From Ensifer sp. Root278 (GTDB taxonomy: Bacteria > Pseudomonadota > Alphaproteobacteria > Rhizobiales > Rhizobiaceae): 64,000 bases of DNA. Below are positions 35,940-47,139 of the stretch, in pieces; position 1 is the stretch's first letter; every line of letters starts with the position of its first letter. The translations under genes and the position numbers were made by a program. Under the pieces are notes generated by a model, which searched no databases, was not told where the DNA came from, and saw only the letters and a list, made by a program, of their open reading frames with translations. The stretch lies in NCBI RefSeq assembly GCF_001429285.1, contig NZ_LMJJ01000042.1:62001-126000 (forward strand), written 5' to 3'.

Positions 35940-36350
35940 TCAGGTTTCCACCAGCTTCAGGACCTTGTCGAACACCTTGAGCACCTGGGCGAGCTCGTGG
36001 CCGCGTTTCAGGATCGTGCCGTGAATGTTCAGCACGCTATAGGCGCCCTGTTTCGTCGACAGCTTCGGGTTCTTCTCGATCCGGTAGAGCGGCATTTCTC
36101 CCGAACGCTTGAACACCGAGAAGACCGCGCGGTCCTTCAGGTGGTCGATGGCGTAGTCCCGCCATTCGCCTTCGCCGACCATTCGACCGTAGACCCAAAG
36201 GATTTGGTCCAACTCGCGGCGATGGAAAGTGATGGGGGGAGGGTTCTTGGCGTTCTTGTATTCGTGAAGATGGACGACCACTTCGGAAGTGATCTCGCGC
36301 TGATGGCGCGCCTCGCCTTGCGGCAAATCCGGCTCATCGGTCATCGGCAA
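35940..36350 (-). CDS. DUF2794 family protein
   Basis: 136 residues, cytoplasmic. VVHLHEYKNAKNPPPITFHRRELDQILWVYGRMVGEGEWRDYAIDHLKDRAVFSVFKR is the DUF2794 core, conserved in Rhizobiales; function unknown. The stop codon directly touches a dispersed repeat. Start 36350 or 36344. Confidence 0.88.
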   Translation of the reverse strand: MPMTDEPDLPQGEARHQREITSEVVVHLHEYKNAKNPPPITFHRRELDQILWVYGRMVGEGEWRDYAIDHLKDRAVFSVFKRSGEMPLYRIEKNPKLSTKQGAYSVLNIHGTILKRGHELAQVLKVFDKVLKLVET

Positions 36351-36657
36351 TCCGGCCTTCTGTTGTGACAGAACGATAACAGTGTGCCTGACGTGAGCCG
36401 AAAAGCAAGCCGGAAGCCGTTGGACGAAGAGGGCATTTCTTACCTCTGCCCCATTTCAGTCAAATCGCCGCCCCAATTCACCGCAAAACTCGCGAGCGCT
36501 GACGGACAGAGTCGTTGCCACCGTATGTCCGGTCAGGTCGTCATGCTGCGGGAGTTCACCGAACGCAGCCATGGCCGGTTCGGTCCGGTAACTTCGAACC
36601 CTCAGCCCCAGCCCCTCGATGCTGCCGGGCCGAACCACCCCCTTGCGCCGCGCCCGC
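36351..36657. other. Gap between the DUF1223 and DUF2794 genes
   Basis: 307 bp. No supported gene; a frame across it on the plus strand lacks family features and runs into the next gene. No clear terminator for the DUF1223 gene. It must hold the DUF2794 promoter on the minus strand. Confidence 0.4.
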
Positions 36658-37431
36658 TTACAATTTGCCTTGCGGGCCGGCGAGCACGGCCGTGGCGCCG
36701 ATGATCGCGCCCGGCGTTTCCTTGTCCTTCATCGATTGCAAGAGAACGGCACAGCCGCTGTTGCCGGGCCGCTCGGTCAGAACCGTTGCGGGAAGGGTGA
36801 AGGTTGCCGGCTTTCCGTCCCACATGCCGATCGTCTGAATGTCGCGCACGGCATGCCAGTAGGGGATTTCCTTGCCGCTGTTCTCCCCCTTCTCCATCTT
36901 CACCACTTTCGCGCGGTCGAAATAGACGACGACGACGTTCGCCTTGCCGATGCCGCTACCGACGTTGATCTGGATTTCTTCGCCCTCAATCTTCGCCTCG
37001 ACGGGAACGGCAAGCCCCTTGCCTTCGGCCTTCATCGTCTCCAGCCGCGTCTTGATCGCCTGAAGATTGCCGCCGTTGACATGGTCGCGCCCGTTCAGGA
37101 TCGCCTGGGGCGTATAGACGCCATTGCGACCGAGCATCCGGGCATAGGCATATTGCCGTTCGGTATTTTCCTTGGAGGCCAGTGTGTCGGCCCAACCGAG
37201 ATAGTTCCAGTAGTCGACATGGTAGGCGAGCGCCACGACATCACCGCCATCGACAAGCGCCTTCAGCGCCGCATCGGCCGGCGGGCAGGAGGAACAGCCC
37301 TGGCTGGTGAACAGTTCCACGACGCCTTTGATCACCTGTCCGTCCTGTGCCCCGGCCGGTGCACCAGCGGCTGCGAACAGCCCGAAAGCCAGTGCAAAAG
37401 GGCGAATGAAAGAACGGTCTGCGGATGTCAT
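36658..37431 (-). CDS. DUF1223 family secreted protein with thioredoxin-like CxxC
   Basis: 257 residues with a signal peptide (MTSADRSFIRPFALAFGLFA, cleaved near AGA-QDG). LFTSQGCSSCPPADAAL (about 41-57) is a thioredoxin-like CSSC motif, followed by VALAYHVDYWNYLGWADTLAS, the DUF1223 signature. Periplasmic, perhaps redox-active; function unknown. Confidence 0.9.
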   Translation of the reverse strand: MTSADRSFIRPFALAFGLFAAAGAPAGAQDGQVIKGVVELFTSQGCSSCPPADAALKALVDGGDVVALAYHVDYWNYLGWADTLASKENTERQYAYARMLGRNGVYTPQAILNGRDHVNGGNLQAIKTRLETMKAEGKGLAVPVEAKIEGEEIQINVGSGIGKANVVVVYFDRAKVVKMEKGENSGKEIPYWHAVRDIQTIGMWDGKPATFTLPATVLTERPGNSGCAVLLQSMKDKETPGAIIGATAVLAGPQGKL

Positions 37432-37576
37432 GGCGTCACTTCGTTGGGGGCCGTCGGCCTACTCCTTATGGGGGAGTTCATTACATACGCCGGCCACGCA
37501 TCAACGGGAAGTCACGTTGGAGTGAGGTGGCGGGTGAGCACAGGCTTGTGTTGGGACGTTTTGGGATTTGACAACC

Positions 37577-37613
37577 AAAGAAAGAGCCGGGTCGCCTCTC
37601 GGCGTCCCGGCTC
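37577..37613 (-). terminator. Terminator after acnA
   Basis: GAGCCGGG (37584-37591) and CCCGGCTC (37606-37613); on the minus strand followed by TTTCTTTGG. 25 bp past the acnA stop. Confidence 0.8.
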
Positions 37614-37637
37614 CAATGCTTCGCGATGGTCTGGCGA

Positions 37638-40328
<2,691 letters not shown>

Positions 40329-40596
40329 TGGATAATACCCCGTTCCGTCTGATCGCCAAAAACTGACGTACGAACGCCCGAGCGCAATGAAGCGCGAATT
40401 GGGATGCGGGTGCGGCCATTTCCGCTGTCCGTACGTGGAAATTCATTCCATGTTCGGCGCTAGGATGAAATTCACGCCGACCGCTGGCGTGTTGGCCGCC
40501 TTATAGATAATTTCTCCAAAACGTGCCAGAGCAACGAAGGTCCAATTGGAACTTTTTTTGCTCTGCGGAAGACACGCGAAGGGAAGTCTAATATTC

Positions 40597-41247
40597 ATGC
40601 GCCTGCTGGCTGAAGGTTTGAGTGCGAAGCGCGGCGAGGATCTGATTTTTAACGATATTTCCTTTGCGCTCGATACCGGTGAGGCCCTTGTGGTGACGGG
40701 TCCGAACGGCTCGGGAAAGTCGACTTTGCTGCGGGTTCTGGCCGGGTTGCTGAGCCCCGAAAGCGGACATTTGAAACTTGAGAACGCCCCCCCAGAAATA
40801 GCTCACCCATCGGAGCTCAGCCACTATCTCGGGCATCGCAACGCGATGAAGCGCGAATTGACCGTCGCAGAAAATCTTTCCTTCTGGCAGCGTTTCATGG
40901 GCGATTCGCCCGGCGGCGTCGGAATCGCTCTTACCGAGGCGGTCGAAGCGGTCGGCCTGCCTGATATCGCGCATCTGCCCTTCGGATATCTCTCGGCCGG
41001 TCAGCAACGCCGCATGGCGATGGCGAAGCTGCTCGTCGCCCATCGCCCGATCTGGATTCTCGACGAGCCGACCGCGGCACTCGACGCCGGCGCCGATCGG
41101 CTGTTTGCCGACCTGGTAAAGGCGCATCTCGGGAAGGGCGGCATCGTGATCGCAGCGACGCATCAACCGCTGGGGCTCGATCAAACGAGGGAATTGCACA
41201 TGAAGGGCTTCGAGCATTTCGCGGGAGGGCTCTGGCATGATGCGTAA
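40597..41247 (+). CDS. ccmA: Heme exporter ATP-binding protein CcmA
   Basis: 216 residues. Walker A GPNGSGKST near 33-41, signature LSAGQQRRMAMAKLL (the CcmA variant with SAGQ) and Walker B IWILDEPTAALD. With CcmB, CcmC and CcmD it loads heme onto CcmE and releases holo-CcmE for cytochrome c maturation. ATG 40597 (MRLLAEGLSAKRGED). First of ccmABCDG. Confidence 0.94.
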   Translation: MRLLAEGLSAKRGEDLIFNDISFALDTGEALVVTGPNGSGKSTLLRVLAGLLSPESGHLKLENAPPEIAHPSELSHYLGHRNAMKRELTVAENLSFWQRFMGDSPGGVGIALTEAVEAVGLPDIAHLPFGYLSAGQQRRMAMAKLLVAHRPIWILDEPTAALDAGADRLFADLVKAHLGKGGIVIAATHQPLGLDQTRELHMKGFEHFAGGLWHDA

Positions 41248-41283
41248 AAGCGCGTCCGTGCTCGCTGCCGGGAGAGTGCCGGC

Positions 41284-41943
41284 ATGATCGCGCTCTTCTT
41301 CCGCGATCTGAAGCTGTCGATACGCGCCGGCGGCGGCGCGATGATCGGCGTGCTCTTCTTCATGACCGTGGTCGCGGTCATTCCCTTCGGCGTCGGCCCG
41401 GATCTGAACCTGCTTTCGCGCATCGGCCCGGCGATCCTCTGGATCGGCGCGCTGCTCGCCTCGCTACTCGGTCTCGACCGCCTGTTCCAGGCGGAGCGGG
41501 ACGACGGTTCGCTCGACCTGATGCTGATGCAGGAGACGCCGCTGCTTTTCACCGTCTTCGTCAAATGCGCGGCCCATTGGGCAGCGACCGGCCTGCCGCT
41601 GGTGATCGCCTCGCCCTTGCTCGGTCTCTTCATGAACATGAGCGAGATCGCGATCGGCGCCACCATGCTGACGCTTCTGATCGGCACGCCGGCGATCACC
41701 TTCATCGGTGCGGTCGGCGCTGCCGTCGCCGTGTCGCTGCCACGCGGCGGGCTGCTGGTGTCGATCTTGGTGCTGCCGCTTGCGATCCCGGTGCTGATCT
41801 TCGGCGTCAGCGCCGTCTATGCGGCGATCGAGGACCCGGCGCCGTTCCTGCCGCCCCTGATGATCCTCGCGGCGATCACCCTGTTCTTTGCCGTCATCGG
41901 GCCGGTTGCCGCCGCCGCAGCACTTCGGCACGCGTCCGATTGA
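41284..41943 (+). CDS. ccmB: Heme exporter permease CcmB
   Basis: 219 residues and six hydrophobic segments. MIALFFRDLKLSIRAGGGAMIGVLFF and FQAERDDGSLDLMLMQ are CcmB signatures. Located 36 bp after ccmA. A 164-bp gap follows with a palindromic repeat. Confidence 0.94.
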   Translation: MIALFFRDLKLSIRAGGGAMIGVLFFMTVVAVIPFGVGPDLNLLSRIGPAILWIGALLASLLGLDRLFQAERDDGSLDLMLMQETPLLFTVFVKCAAHWAATGLPLVIASPLLGLFMNMSEIAIGATMLTLLIGTPAITFIGAVGAAVAVSLPRGGLLVSILVLPLAIPVLIFGVSAVYAAIEDPAPFLPPLMILAAITLFFAVIGPVAAAAALRHASD

Positions 41944-41973
41944 CGCAATAGGAGCGGAACGGCTGAAACAGTT

Positions 41974-42053
41974 TGCGGTTTTCCGTCGCAGCCGTCGCTA
42001 AGTCCTTCAGATCGATCACGTTTATGATTGAAGGCCCCAACTGATCGTGATCG
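41974..42053. repeat. Palindromic element related to the one upstream of rpoH2
   Basis: TGCGGTTTTCCG at 41974-41985 and CGATCACG ending at 42020 keep a 47-bp span against 48 bp in the rpoH2 copy (8527-8574). CGATCACG (42013-42020) is inverted at 42046-42053. It lies between ccmB and ccmC and may bring a separate promoter or processing site. Confidence 0.65.
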
Positions 42054-42107
42054 GTCGATTGACGCGGATCAATTGCAGCAGGGGGACTTAAGCGCTAAAG
42101 AGCGATC

Positions 42108-42878
42108 ATGAGCGAAAACAGCCTGGCCATCCGCAAATTCAGCGATCTCGCCAACCCGACACGGTTCCTGGCGCTGGCCGACCGTCTGCTGCCGTGGCTA
42201 GCCGGCCTGACCGCGGTGTTCTTCGTCGTCGGCCTCTGGCTGTCCTTCGCCACAGAAGGCGACTACCAGCAGGGCGAGACGGTGCGCATCATGTATGTGC
42301 ACGTGCCCGCTGCCTGGCTGTCGATGATGTGTTATTCGGTGATGGCGCTGGCAGCGCTTGGCACGCTCGTTTGGCGCCATCCGCTGGCAGATGTTTCTTC
42401 GCGCGCGGCCGCGCCGATCGGCGCCTGTTTCACTTTCCTGGCGCTCGTCACCGGCTCGCTTTGGGGCAAGCCGATGTGGGGCACCTGGTGGGTCTGGGAC
42501 GCGCGGCTGACGTCGGTCTTTGTGCTGTTCCTCATGTATCTGGGACTGATGGCGCTCAACCGCGCGATCGACGACCCCGCACGGTCTTCCAAGGTTTCCG
42601 CAGTGCTGGTGCTGGTCGGTTTCGTCAATATCCCGATCATCAAGTTCTCGGTCGAATGGTGGAACACGCTGCATCAACCGGCGAGCGTCATGCGGCTCGA
42701 CGGGCCGACGATCGATCCCGAGTTCCTGTGGCCGCTGATCGTGATGGCGGTTGCCTTCACGCTTCTGTTCTTCACGCTGCACATCGCCGCCATGCGCAAC
42801 GAAATCCTGCGCCGGCGGGTCACTGCGCTGCGCCGTCTGGCGGCGCGCAGCGCTGGCCGGGGAGCGCGCACGAAATGA
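42108..42878 (+). CDS. ccmC: Heme-handling protein CcmC
   Basis: 256 residues and six membrane segments. The tryptophan-rich heme motif WGTWWVWDARLTS (about 124-136) is complete, with conserved histidines on either side (YVHVPAAW, EWWNTLHQP). It passes heme to CcmE in the periplasm. Confidence 0.96.
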   Translation: MSENSLAIRKFSDLANPTRFLALADRLLPWLAGLTAVFFVVGLWLSFATEGDYQQGETVRIMYVHVPAAWLSMMCYSVMALAALGTLVWRHPLADVSSRAAAPIGACFTFLALVTGSLWGKPMWGTWWVWDARLTSVFVLFLMYLGLMALNRAIDDPARSSKVSAVLVLVGFVNIPIIKFSVEWWNTLHQPASVMRLDGPTIDPEFLWPLIVMAVAFTLLFFTLHIAAMRNEILRRRVTALRRLAARSAGRGARTK

Positions 42879-43051
42879 TGAGCCACGCCGCTTACGTCTT
42901 CACGAGTTATGGAATAGCGACGCTGACCGTCCTCGGCCTGATCGGCTGGGTGGTTCTGGATGGGCGCGCGCGCCGGCGCGAACTTGCCGAGCTCGAAGCA
43001 TCCGGCATCCGCAGGCGCTCGGCCGAACCGGCGTCGGGAGAGACACGATGA
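42875..43051 (+). CDS. ccmD: Heme exporter protein CcmD
   Basis: 58 residues with one membrane segment (ATLTVLGLIGWVVLDG) and a charged C-terminal tail (RARRRELAELEASGIRRR), the typical CcmD layout. Starts inside the ccmC stop (ATGA) and its own stop overlaps ccmG, so all three are translationally coupled. Confidence 0.9.
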   Translation: MMSHAAYVFTSYGIATLTVLGLIGWVVLDGRARRRELAELEASGIRRRSAEPASGETR

Positions 43052-43656
43052 CCAGCACTCCTGCGCCCGGCAGCGACGAGCGCAAACCGGGGCCGATGCG
43101 TTTCGTGCTCGCGGCACTGCCGCTCATCATTTTCGCCGGGCTTGCGGCGATCTTCTGGAGCCAACTCAATTCCGGCAAGGACGTGAGCGAGATCCCGTCC
43201 GCACTGATCGGCACGAAGGCGCCGAAACTCGACCTTCCTGCACTCGAAGGGGCGACCCGCGATGGCCAGCCGATGCCGGCGCTGACCGACGTGGCGATCA
43301 AAGGCAAGCTGACGCTCGTCAACGTCTGGGCCTCCTGGTGCGTGCCCTGCCGTCAGGAGCATCCCTTCATTCTGGAACTGTCGAAGGACCCGCGGCTCAC
43401 CGTCGTCGGCATCAATTACAAGGACCAGAACGAAAACGCGCTGCGTTTCCTCGGCGAGCTCGGCAATCCATTTTCCGCCGTCGGCGTCGATCCCCGCGGC
43501 AAGGCGGCGATCGATTGGGGTGTCTACGGTATTCCGGAATCCTATCTGGTCGGCGCCGATGGCACGATCCTCTACAAGCGTGTCGGCCCGTTCGACGAGA
43601 ACAGCGTCAAGAATGGACTGCTGCCGGCCATCGAGAAGGCTACCGCCGGCTCGTGA
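43048..43656 (+). CDS. ccmG: Thiol:disulfide interchange protein CcmG/DsbE (CycY)
   Basis: 202 residues with an N-terminal membrane anchor (about 17-38) and a periplasmic thioredoxin fold. The redox centre WASWCVPCRQEH has Cys98 and Cys101; GVYGIPESYLV carries the cis-proline loop. It reduces apocytochrome c thiols for heme attachment. ATG 43048 overlaps the ccmD stop. Confidence 0.95.
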   Translation: MTSTPAPGSDERKPGPMRFVLAALPLIIFAGLAAIFWSQLNSGKDVSEIPSALIGTKAPKLDLPALEGATRDGQPMPALTDVAIKGKLTLVNVWASWCVPCRQEHPFILELSKDPRLTVVGINYKDQNENALRFLGELGNPFSAVGVDPRGKAAIDWGVYGIPESYLVGADGTILYKRVGPFDENSVKNGLLPAIEKATAGS

Positions 43657-43742
43657 GTGGTTCGGGCCATTTCGAGAGCAGTTGGGGCTGTAAAACCTGA
43701 CCGAGAACCGGGGCAGTTTTTCGCCGGGGGCTACTTCACCCA

Positions 43743-43944
43743 CCTCATCCCTGTGCTTGTCACAGGGATCCAGCCACGGTGCGTCTGCACCGTGAATGAC
43801 ATCCCGACCAGAAGCAGCCACAGCTCGCCTAGCGGCACATTTCTGAAAAGTTCGCTTCCGGCCGGAACTTTCCAGTCGGAACAGAGCTCCCCAGCGCCGC
43901 GGACGCGGCGCTGCTGGATCCCTGTGACAAGCACAGGGATGAGG
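43743..43944. repeat. 202-bp element with perfect 32-bp terminal inverted repeats
   Basis: Arms 43743-43774 and 43913-43944 are exact reverse complements (CCTCATCCCTGTGCTTGTCA... on the left), each holding a CCCTGTG...CACAGGG hairpin. The centre contains smaller palindromes (GAACTTT-type, GCGCCGCGGACGCGGCGC). It fills the gap between convergent ccmG and the DUF2585 gene. No reading frame of note. Confidence 0.9.
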
Positions 43945-44014
43945 GAGGCTGAGGGAACGGTTCGCTTCCGATAGATATCTGGATGTGAAAGGTTGGCCTA
44001 TACGCCGAGCCCGA

Positions 44015-44608
44015 CTAAATCCCCGCCTGCCAATCCCTGACGGCATCGAGCGGCCAGACCAGCATCAGCACGTTCAAAGTGAGGTTGTCGCGGATCAGCC
44101 AACCAGTGAAAAGCTCGAAGACGATGGCGATCGTGACCGTCAGCCAGACGGGCATGCGGGCCGCGAACATAAAGCCCGCGACCATCGCCAGGGTGTCCAT
44201 GGTCGAATTCAGGATGCTGTCGCCGAAATAGTCGAGCGAGATCGTCGCCGATCGGTAGCGGTTGATCACCATGGGGGTGTTTTCGGCGATTTCCCAGGCG
44301 GATTCGATCGCCATCGCCAGGAAGAGCTTTGCCGTCAGCGGCTTGCGGCGCAAAAGCAGGTGGCCGAGGCCGTAGAACAGGAAGCCGTGGATGATGTGGG
44401 AGGGTGTGTACCAGTCGGCGATGTGCTGCGAGTTGCCGCTGGATTTGACGACGGGTTCGAAGAGTTTGACGTAGCCGCAGTCGCAGATCCAGATGCGACC
44501 CATCAGATGCTGGGTGACGATCTGTATCAGCAGAACCGCGAAACAGGCGGCGAGCCAGAGGAGTGCGTGCCGGTTGCGGCTGTCATTCTCCTCAAGCGCG
44601 GTGCTCAC
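44015..44608 (-). CDS. DUF2585 family membrane protein
   Basis: 197 residues with about five to six membrane segments. [53 protein letters not shown] is the conserved core; the C-terminal half has [19 protein letters not shown]. Function unknown, mainly in Rhizobiales. Starts 4 bp inside the end of yciB (overlap at 44605-44608). Confidence 0.9.
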   Translation of the reverse strand: MSTALEENDSRNRHALLWLAACFAVLLIQIVTQHLMGRIWICDCGYVKLFEPVVKSSGNSQHIADWYTPSHIIHGFLFYGLGHLLLRRKPLTAKLFLAMAIESAWEIAENTPMVINRYRSATISLDYFGDSILNSTMDTLAMVAGFMFAARMPVWLTVTIAIVFELFTGWLIRDNLTLNVLMLVWPLDAVRDWQAGI

Positions 44609-45236
44609 TCGGCGTTCTCCTGGTCAAGCGAATGTTTCATGATCAAGGGCATCTGGGCGAGCGTGAAGAGGATGGTGATCGGCATCGTGCCCCAGACCTT
44701 GAAGGCGACCCAGAAATCGGTCGAGAACGAACGCCAGACCACTTCGTTGAGCACGGCCAGGAACAGGAAGAACAGGCCCCAGCGCAGCGTGAGCTTGCGC
44801 CAGCCGTCCTCGTCGAGCTTGAAGGCGGAGTGAAAGACGTAGCCGAGCAGCGACTTACCGAAGAGAAGACCGCCGAGCAGGATCGCGCCGAACAGCGTGT
44901 TGACGATCGTCGGCTTCATCTTGATGAAGGTGTCGTTCTGCAGCCACAGCGTCAGCGCACCGAAGACGAAGACGACGATGCCTGAGATCAGCGGCATCAT
45001 CGGCAGGGTGCGGGTCAGCATCCAGGAGACGGCGAGCGCGATCGCGGTCGCGGCCATGAACAGGCCGGTGGCGATGAAGATCGGACCGCCGAGCTCGGCG
45101 AGCGCCGGGAAATGCCCGGCCAGCCATTCGCCGCGCGAATTGGCGAAGAAGAAGACCATCAGCGGTCCAAGCTCCAGCACCATCTTGAGCAAGGGGCTGA
45201 CTTCCTTCTGCGGCTTGGTAGCCTCGATCGACGACA
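44605..45236 (-). CDS. yciB: YciB/IspA inner membrane-spanning septation protein
   Basis: About 210 residues with five to six membrane segments ([72 protein letters not shown]). YciB proteins affect envelope integrity and septation. I chose ATG 45236 (MSSIEATK); in-frame ATGs at 45258 and 45273 are possible and none has a strong ribosome site. Coupled to the DUF2585 gene by overlap; a CCCGCGC/GCGCGGG hairpin at 45313-45330 lies between ftsY and this gene. Confidence 0.9.
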
Positions 45237-45345
45237 TTTCCGGGTCCTGTTTCTGCATGTGCCTGCTGCTCATAACACCAGCTTTGCGGCAAAACCATAT
45301 CAAGGCAACGGCCCCGCGCAAATGCGCGGGCGCAGAACGGCCTCG

Positions 45346-47121
45346 TCAGGCGGCAACGCCGGCGATCGCTTCGGCGAAATCCTTGGCCTCGAAAGGCTCC
45401 AGATCGTCGATGCCTTCACCGACGCCGATAAAATAGACTGGCAGCTTGTGCTTGGCGGAGATGGCAACGAGGATGCCGCCGCGCGCCGTGCCGTCGAGCT
45501 TGGTCATGATCAGACCGCTGACGCCGGCGATATTGCGGAAGATCTCGACCTGCTGCAACGCGTTCTGTCCCGTCGTGGCATCAAGCGTCTGCAGCACCGT
45601 GTGCGGCGCATCCGGATCGAGCTTGCCGAGCACGCGCACGATCTTCTCAAGTTCGGCCATCAGCTCCGCCTTGTTCTGCAGGCGGCCGGCGGTGTCGATG
45701 ATCAGCACGTCGGACTTCTTCTCGCGCGCCTGCTGGAACGCTTCATAGGCGAGACCGGCGGCATCGGCGCCAAGCTTGGAGGAAACGATGTCGGACTTGG
45801 TGCGCTCCGCCCAGATCTTCAGCTGCTCGATCGCCGCGGCGCGGAAGGTGTCGCCGGCGGCAAGCATGACCTTGAGGCCCGCGCCCGAAAGCTTGGCGGC
45901 GAGCTTGCCGATCGTCGTGGTCTTGCCGGTGCCGTTGACGCCGACCACCAGAATGACATGCGGCTTGTGGCTGAGGTCGAGCTCCAGCGGCTTGGCGACG
46001 GGAGCGAGCACCTTGGTGATCTCGCCGGCCATGATGCGCGAGACGTCCTCGCCCGAGACATCCTTGCCATAGCGCTCGGAGGCGAGCGTATCGGTGATGC
46101 GCATTGCCGTCTCGACGCCGAGGTCGGCCTGGATCAGCAGGTCTTCAAGGTCCTGCAGCGTTGCTTCATCGAGCTTGCGCTTGGTGAAGAGGCTGGCGAT
46201 CTGGCCGGTGAGCTGCGACGAGGTCCGGGCAAGGCCGCGGCGCAGGCGCTGGTACCAGGTGAGCTTTTCCTTCGGCGCGGCGAAGGGCTCGTCCTTGGGC
46301 TTGTTGTCGGTGGTCGCGAAGCCCTTGGGAAGGGCAGGGGCTGCGGCGGCTACCTCTGCTTCGCCGGCCTCGGTCGGCGCGACTTCGGCCACTGCTTCTG
46401 CCGCGTCGCTCTCTGTGGTTTCGAAGCTTTTGGGGAGGGCTGCGGCTTCACCCCTCTCTGCCTTGCCGGGCATCTCCCCCACAGGGGGGGAGATTGCGCT
46501 GGGCTCGCCCACGGCGTCAGCTACGGGCGTTTCGGCTGTCGTGATGTCGCGTAGTTCCGCTTCGGCATCGTCCGCAGTTGGCAAGGCTTCTGCGGTGCCC
46601 TCGATGGTCTCGGCCACGTGGGAGGTTACGATGATCTCAATGGAATCCGCTGGCTTCTCGTCGGCAACAGCTTCCGCGGTCTCGGTGGTTAGAGACGCAT
46701 CGTCGATGGCTGCCTTGGTCTCCGTCTGATCTCCCTCCTTTTGGGGCAGATGTCCCGAAGGGACAGAAGGGGGTATCGCAACGCTGTCCTCAAACGGTGT
46801 GGCTCCGGCCTCGTCACGCGTCAGCTCTTCGGCATCGTCGGAAGCCGGACCGCCCGCAGTCTCGATCTCGGCTTCGAGCACCGGATCGTCCTCGGAGAGC
46901 GGCAGCGTCTCGATATCGACAGGCGGCTCGAAGGCGGCGTCCGGGGTCTCTTCGGCAATTTCAGCCGCGGCGACAGGCGCAGACGGTTCCACCGCCTCGG
47001 CACTTGGCTCCGCCTCGGGCGAAGAGACAATCGTCTCCTCGGGCACACCTTCCGGCGGCTTCGTCTCCTCCACCGCGCCCTTGCCGAAGGTGAAGATCCT
47101 CTTGATGAAACCCATTGCCAT
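45346..47121 (-). CDS. ftsY: Signal recognition particle receptor FtsY
   Basis: 591 residues. The NG GTPase domain is at about 290-591: GVNGTGKTTTIGKLA (G1), DTFRAAAIEQL, DTAGRLQNK (G3), TKLDGTARGG (G4 region) and GVGEGIDDL. The N-terminal 280 residues are an acidic, Ala/Glu-rich disordered region, normal in kind for FtsY but long. Two stretches in it (about residues 115-131 and 206-225) are encoded by a palindromic repeat family in opposite orientations (see repeats at 46445-46502 and 46728-46775). It docks SRP-ribosome complexes at the membrane; its partner Ffh is encoded at 51280. ATG 47121 or 47115. Confidence 0.96.
   Translation of the reverse strand: MAMGFIKRIFTFGKGAVEETKPPEGVPEETIVSSPEAEPSAEAVEPSAPVAAAEIAEETPDAAFEPPVDIETLPLSEDDPVLEAEIETAGGPASDDAEELTRDEAGATPFEDSVAIPPSVPSGHLPQKEGDQTETKAAIDDASLTTETAEAVADEKPADSIEIIVTSHVAETIEGTAEALPTADDAEAELRDITTAETPVADAVGEPSAISPPVGEMPGKAERGEAAALPKSFETTESDAAEAVAEVAPTEAGEAEVAAAAPALPKGFATTDNKPKDEPFAAPKEKLTWYQRLRRGLARTSSQLTGQIASLFTKRKLDEATLQDLEDLLIQADLGVETAMRITDTLASERYGKDVSGEDVSRIMAGEITKVLAPVAKPLELDLSHKPHVILVVGVNGTGKTTTIGKLAAKLSGAGLKVMLAAGDTFRAAAIEQLKIWAERTKSDIVSSKLGADAAGLAYEAFQQAREKKSDVLIIDTAGRLQNKAELMAELEKIVRVLGKLDPDAPHTVLQTLDATTGQNALQQVEIFRNIAGVSGLIMTKLDGTARGGILVAISAKHKLPVYFIGVGEGIDDLEPFEAKDFAEAIAGVAA
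46445..46502 (-). repeat. Palindromic repeat inside ftsY, copy A (in frame)
   Basis: ATCTCCCCC (46472-46480) and GGGGGAGAT (46486-46494) form a 9-bp stem, with GCCTTGCCGGGC-type palindrome beside it. On the coding strand it reads ISPPVGEMPGKAERGEA. The minus strand aligns with the plus strand of copy B at 46728-46775. The coding frame is kept through it. Confidence 0.75.
46728..46775 (+). repeat. Palindromic repeat inside ftsY, copy B (in frame, opposite orientation)
   Basis: TGATCTCCC...GGGGCAGATG followed by the perfect hairpin TGTCCC-GAA-GGGACA (46751-46765) and GAAGGGGG. On the ftsY coding strand it reads IPPSVPSGHLPQKEGDQ. Related to copy A in reverse. Confidence 0.75.
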
Positions 47122-47139
47122 TCAGGAATTCCGCATAAA

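Noticed and set aside
36384-36704. Open frame of 106 codons in the DUF2794-DUF1223 gap
   Set aside because: Low-complexity basic product, no ribosome site and it runs into the DUF1223 gene on the other strand.
45346-47121. FtsY as a frameshifted or broken gene because of odd N-terminal stretches
   Set aside because: The frame is open throughout and the GTPase domain is complete; the odd parts are in-frame repeat insertions.
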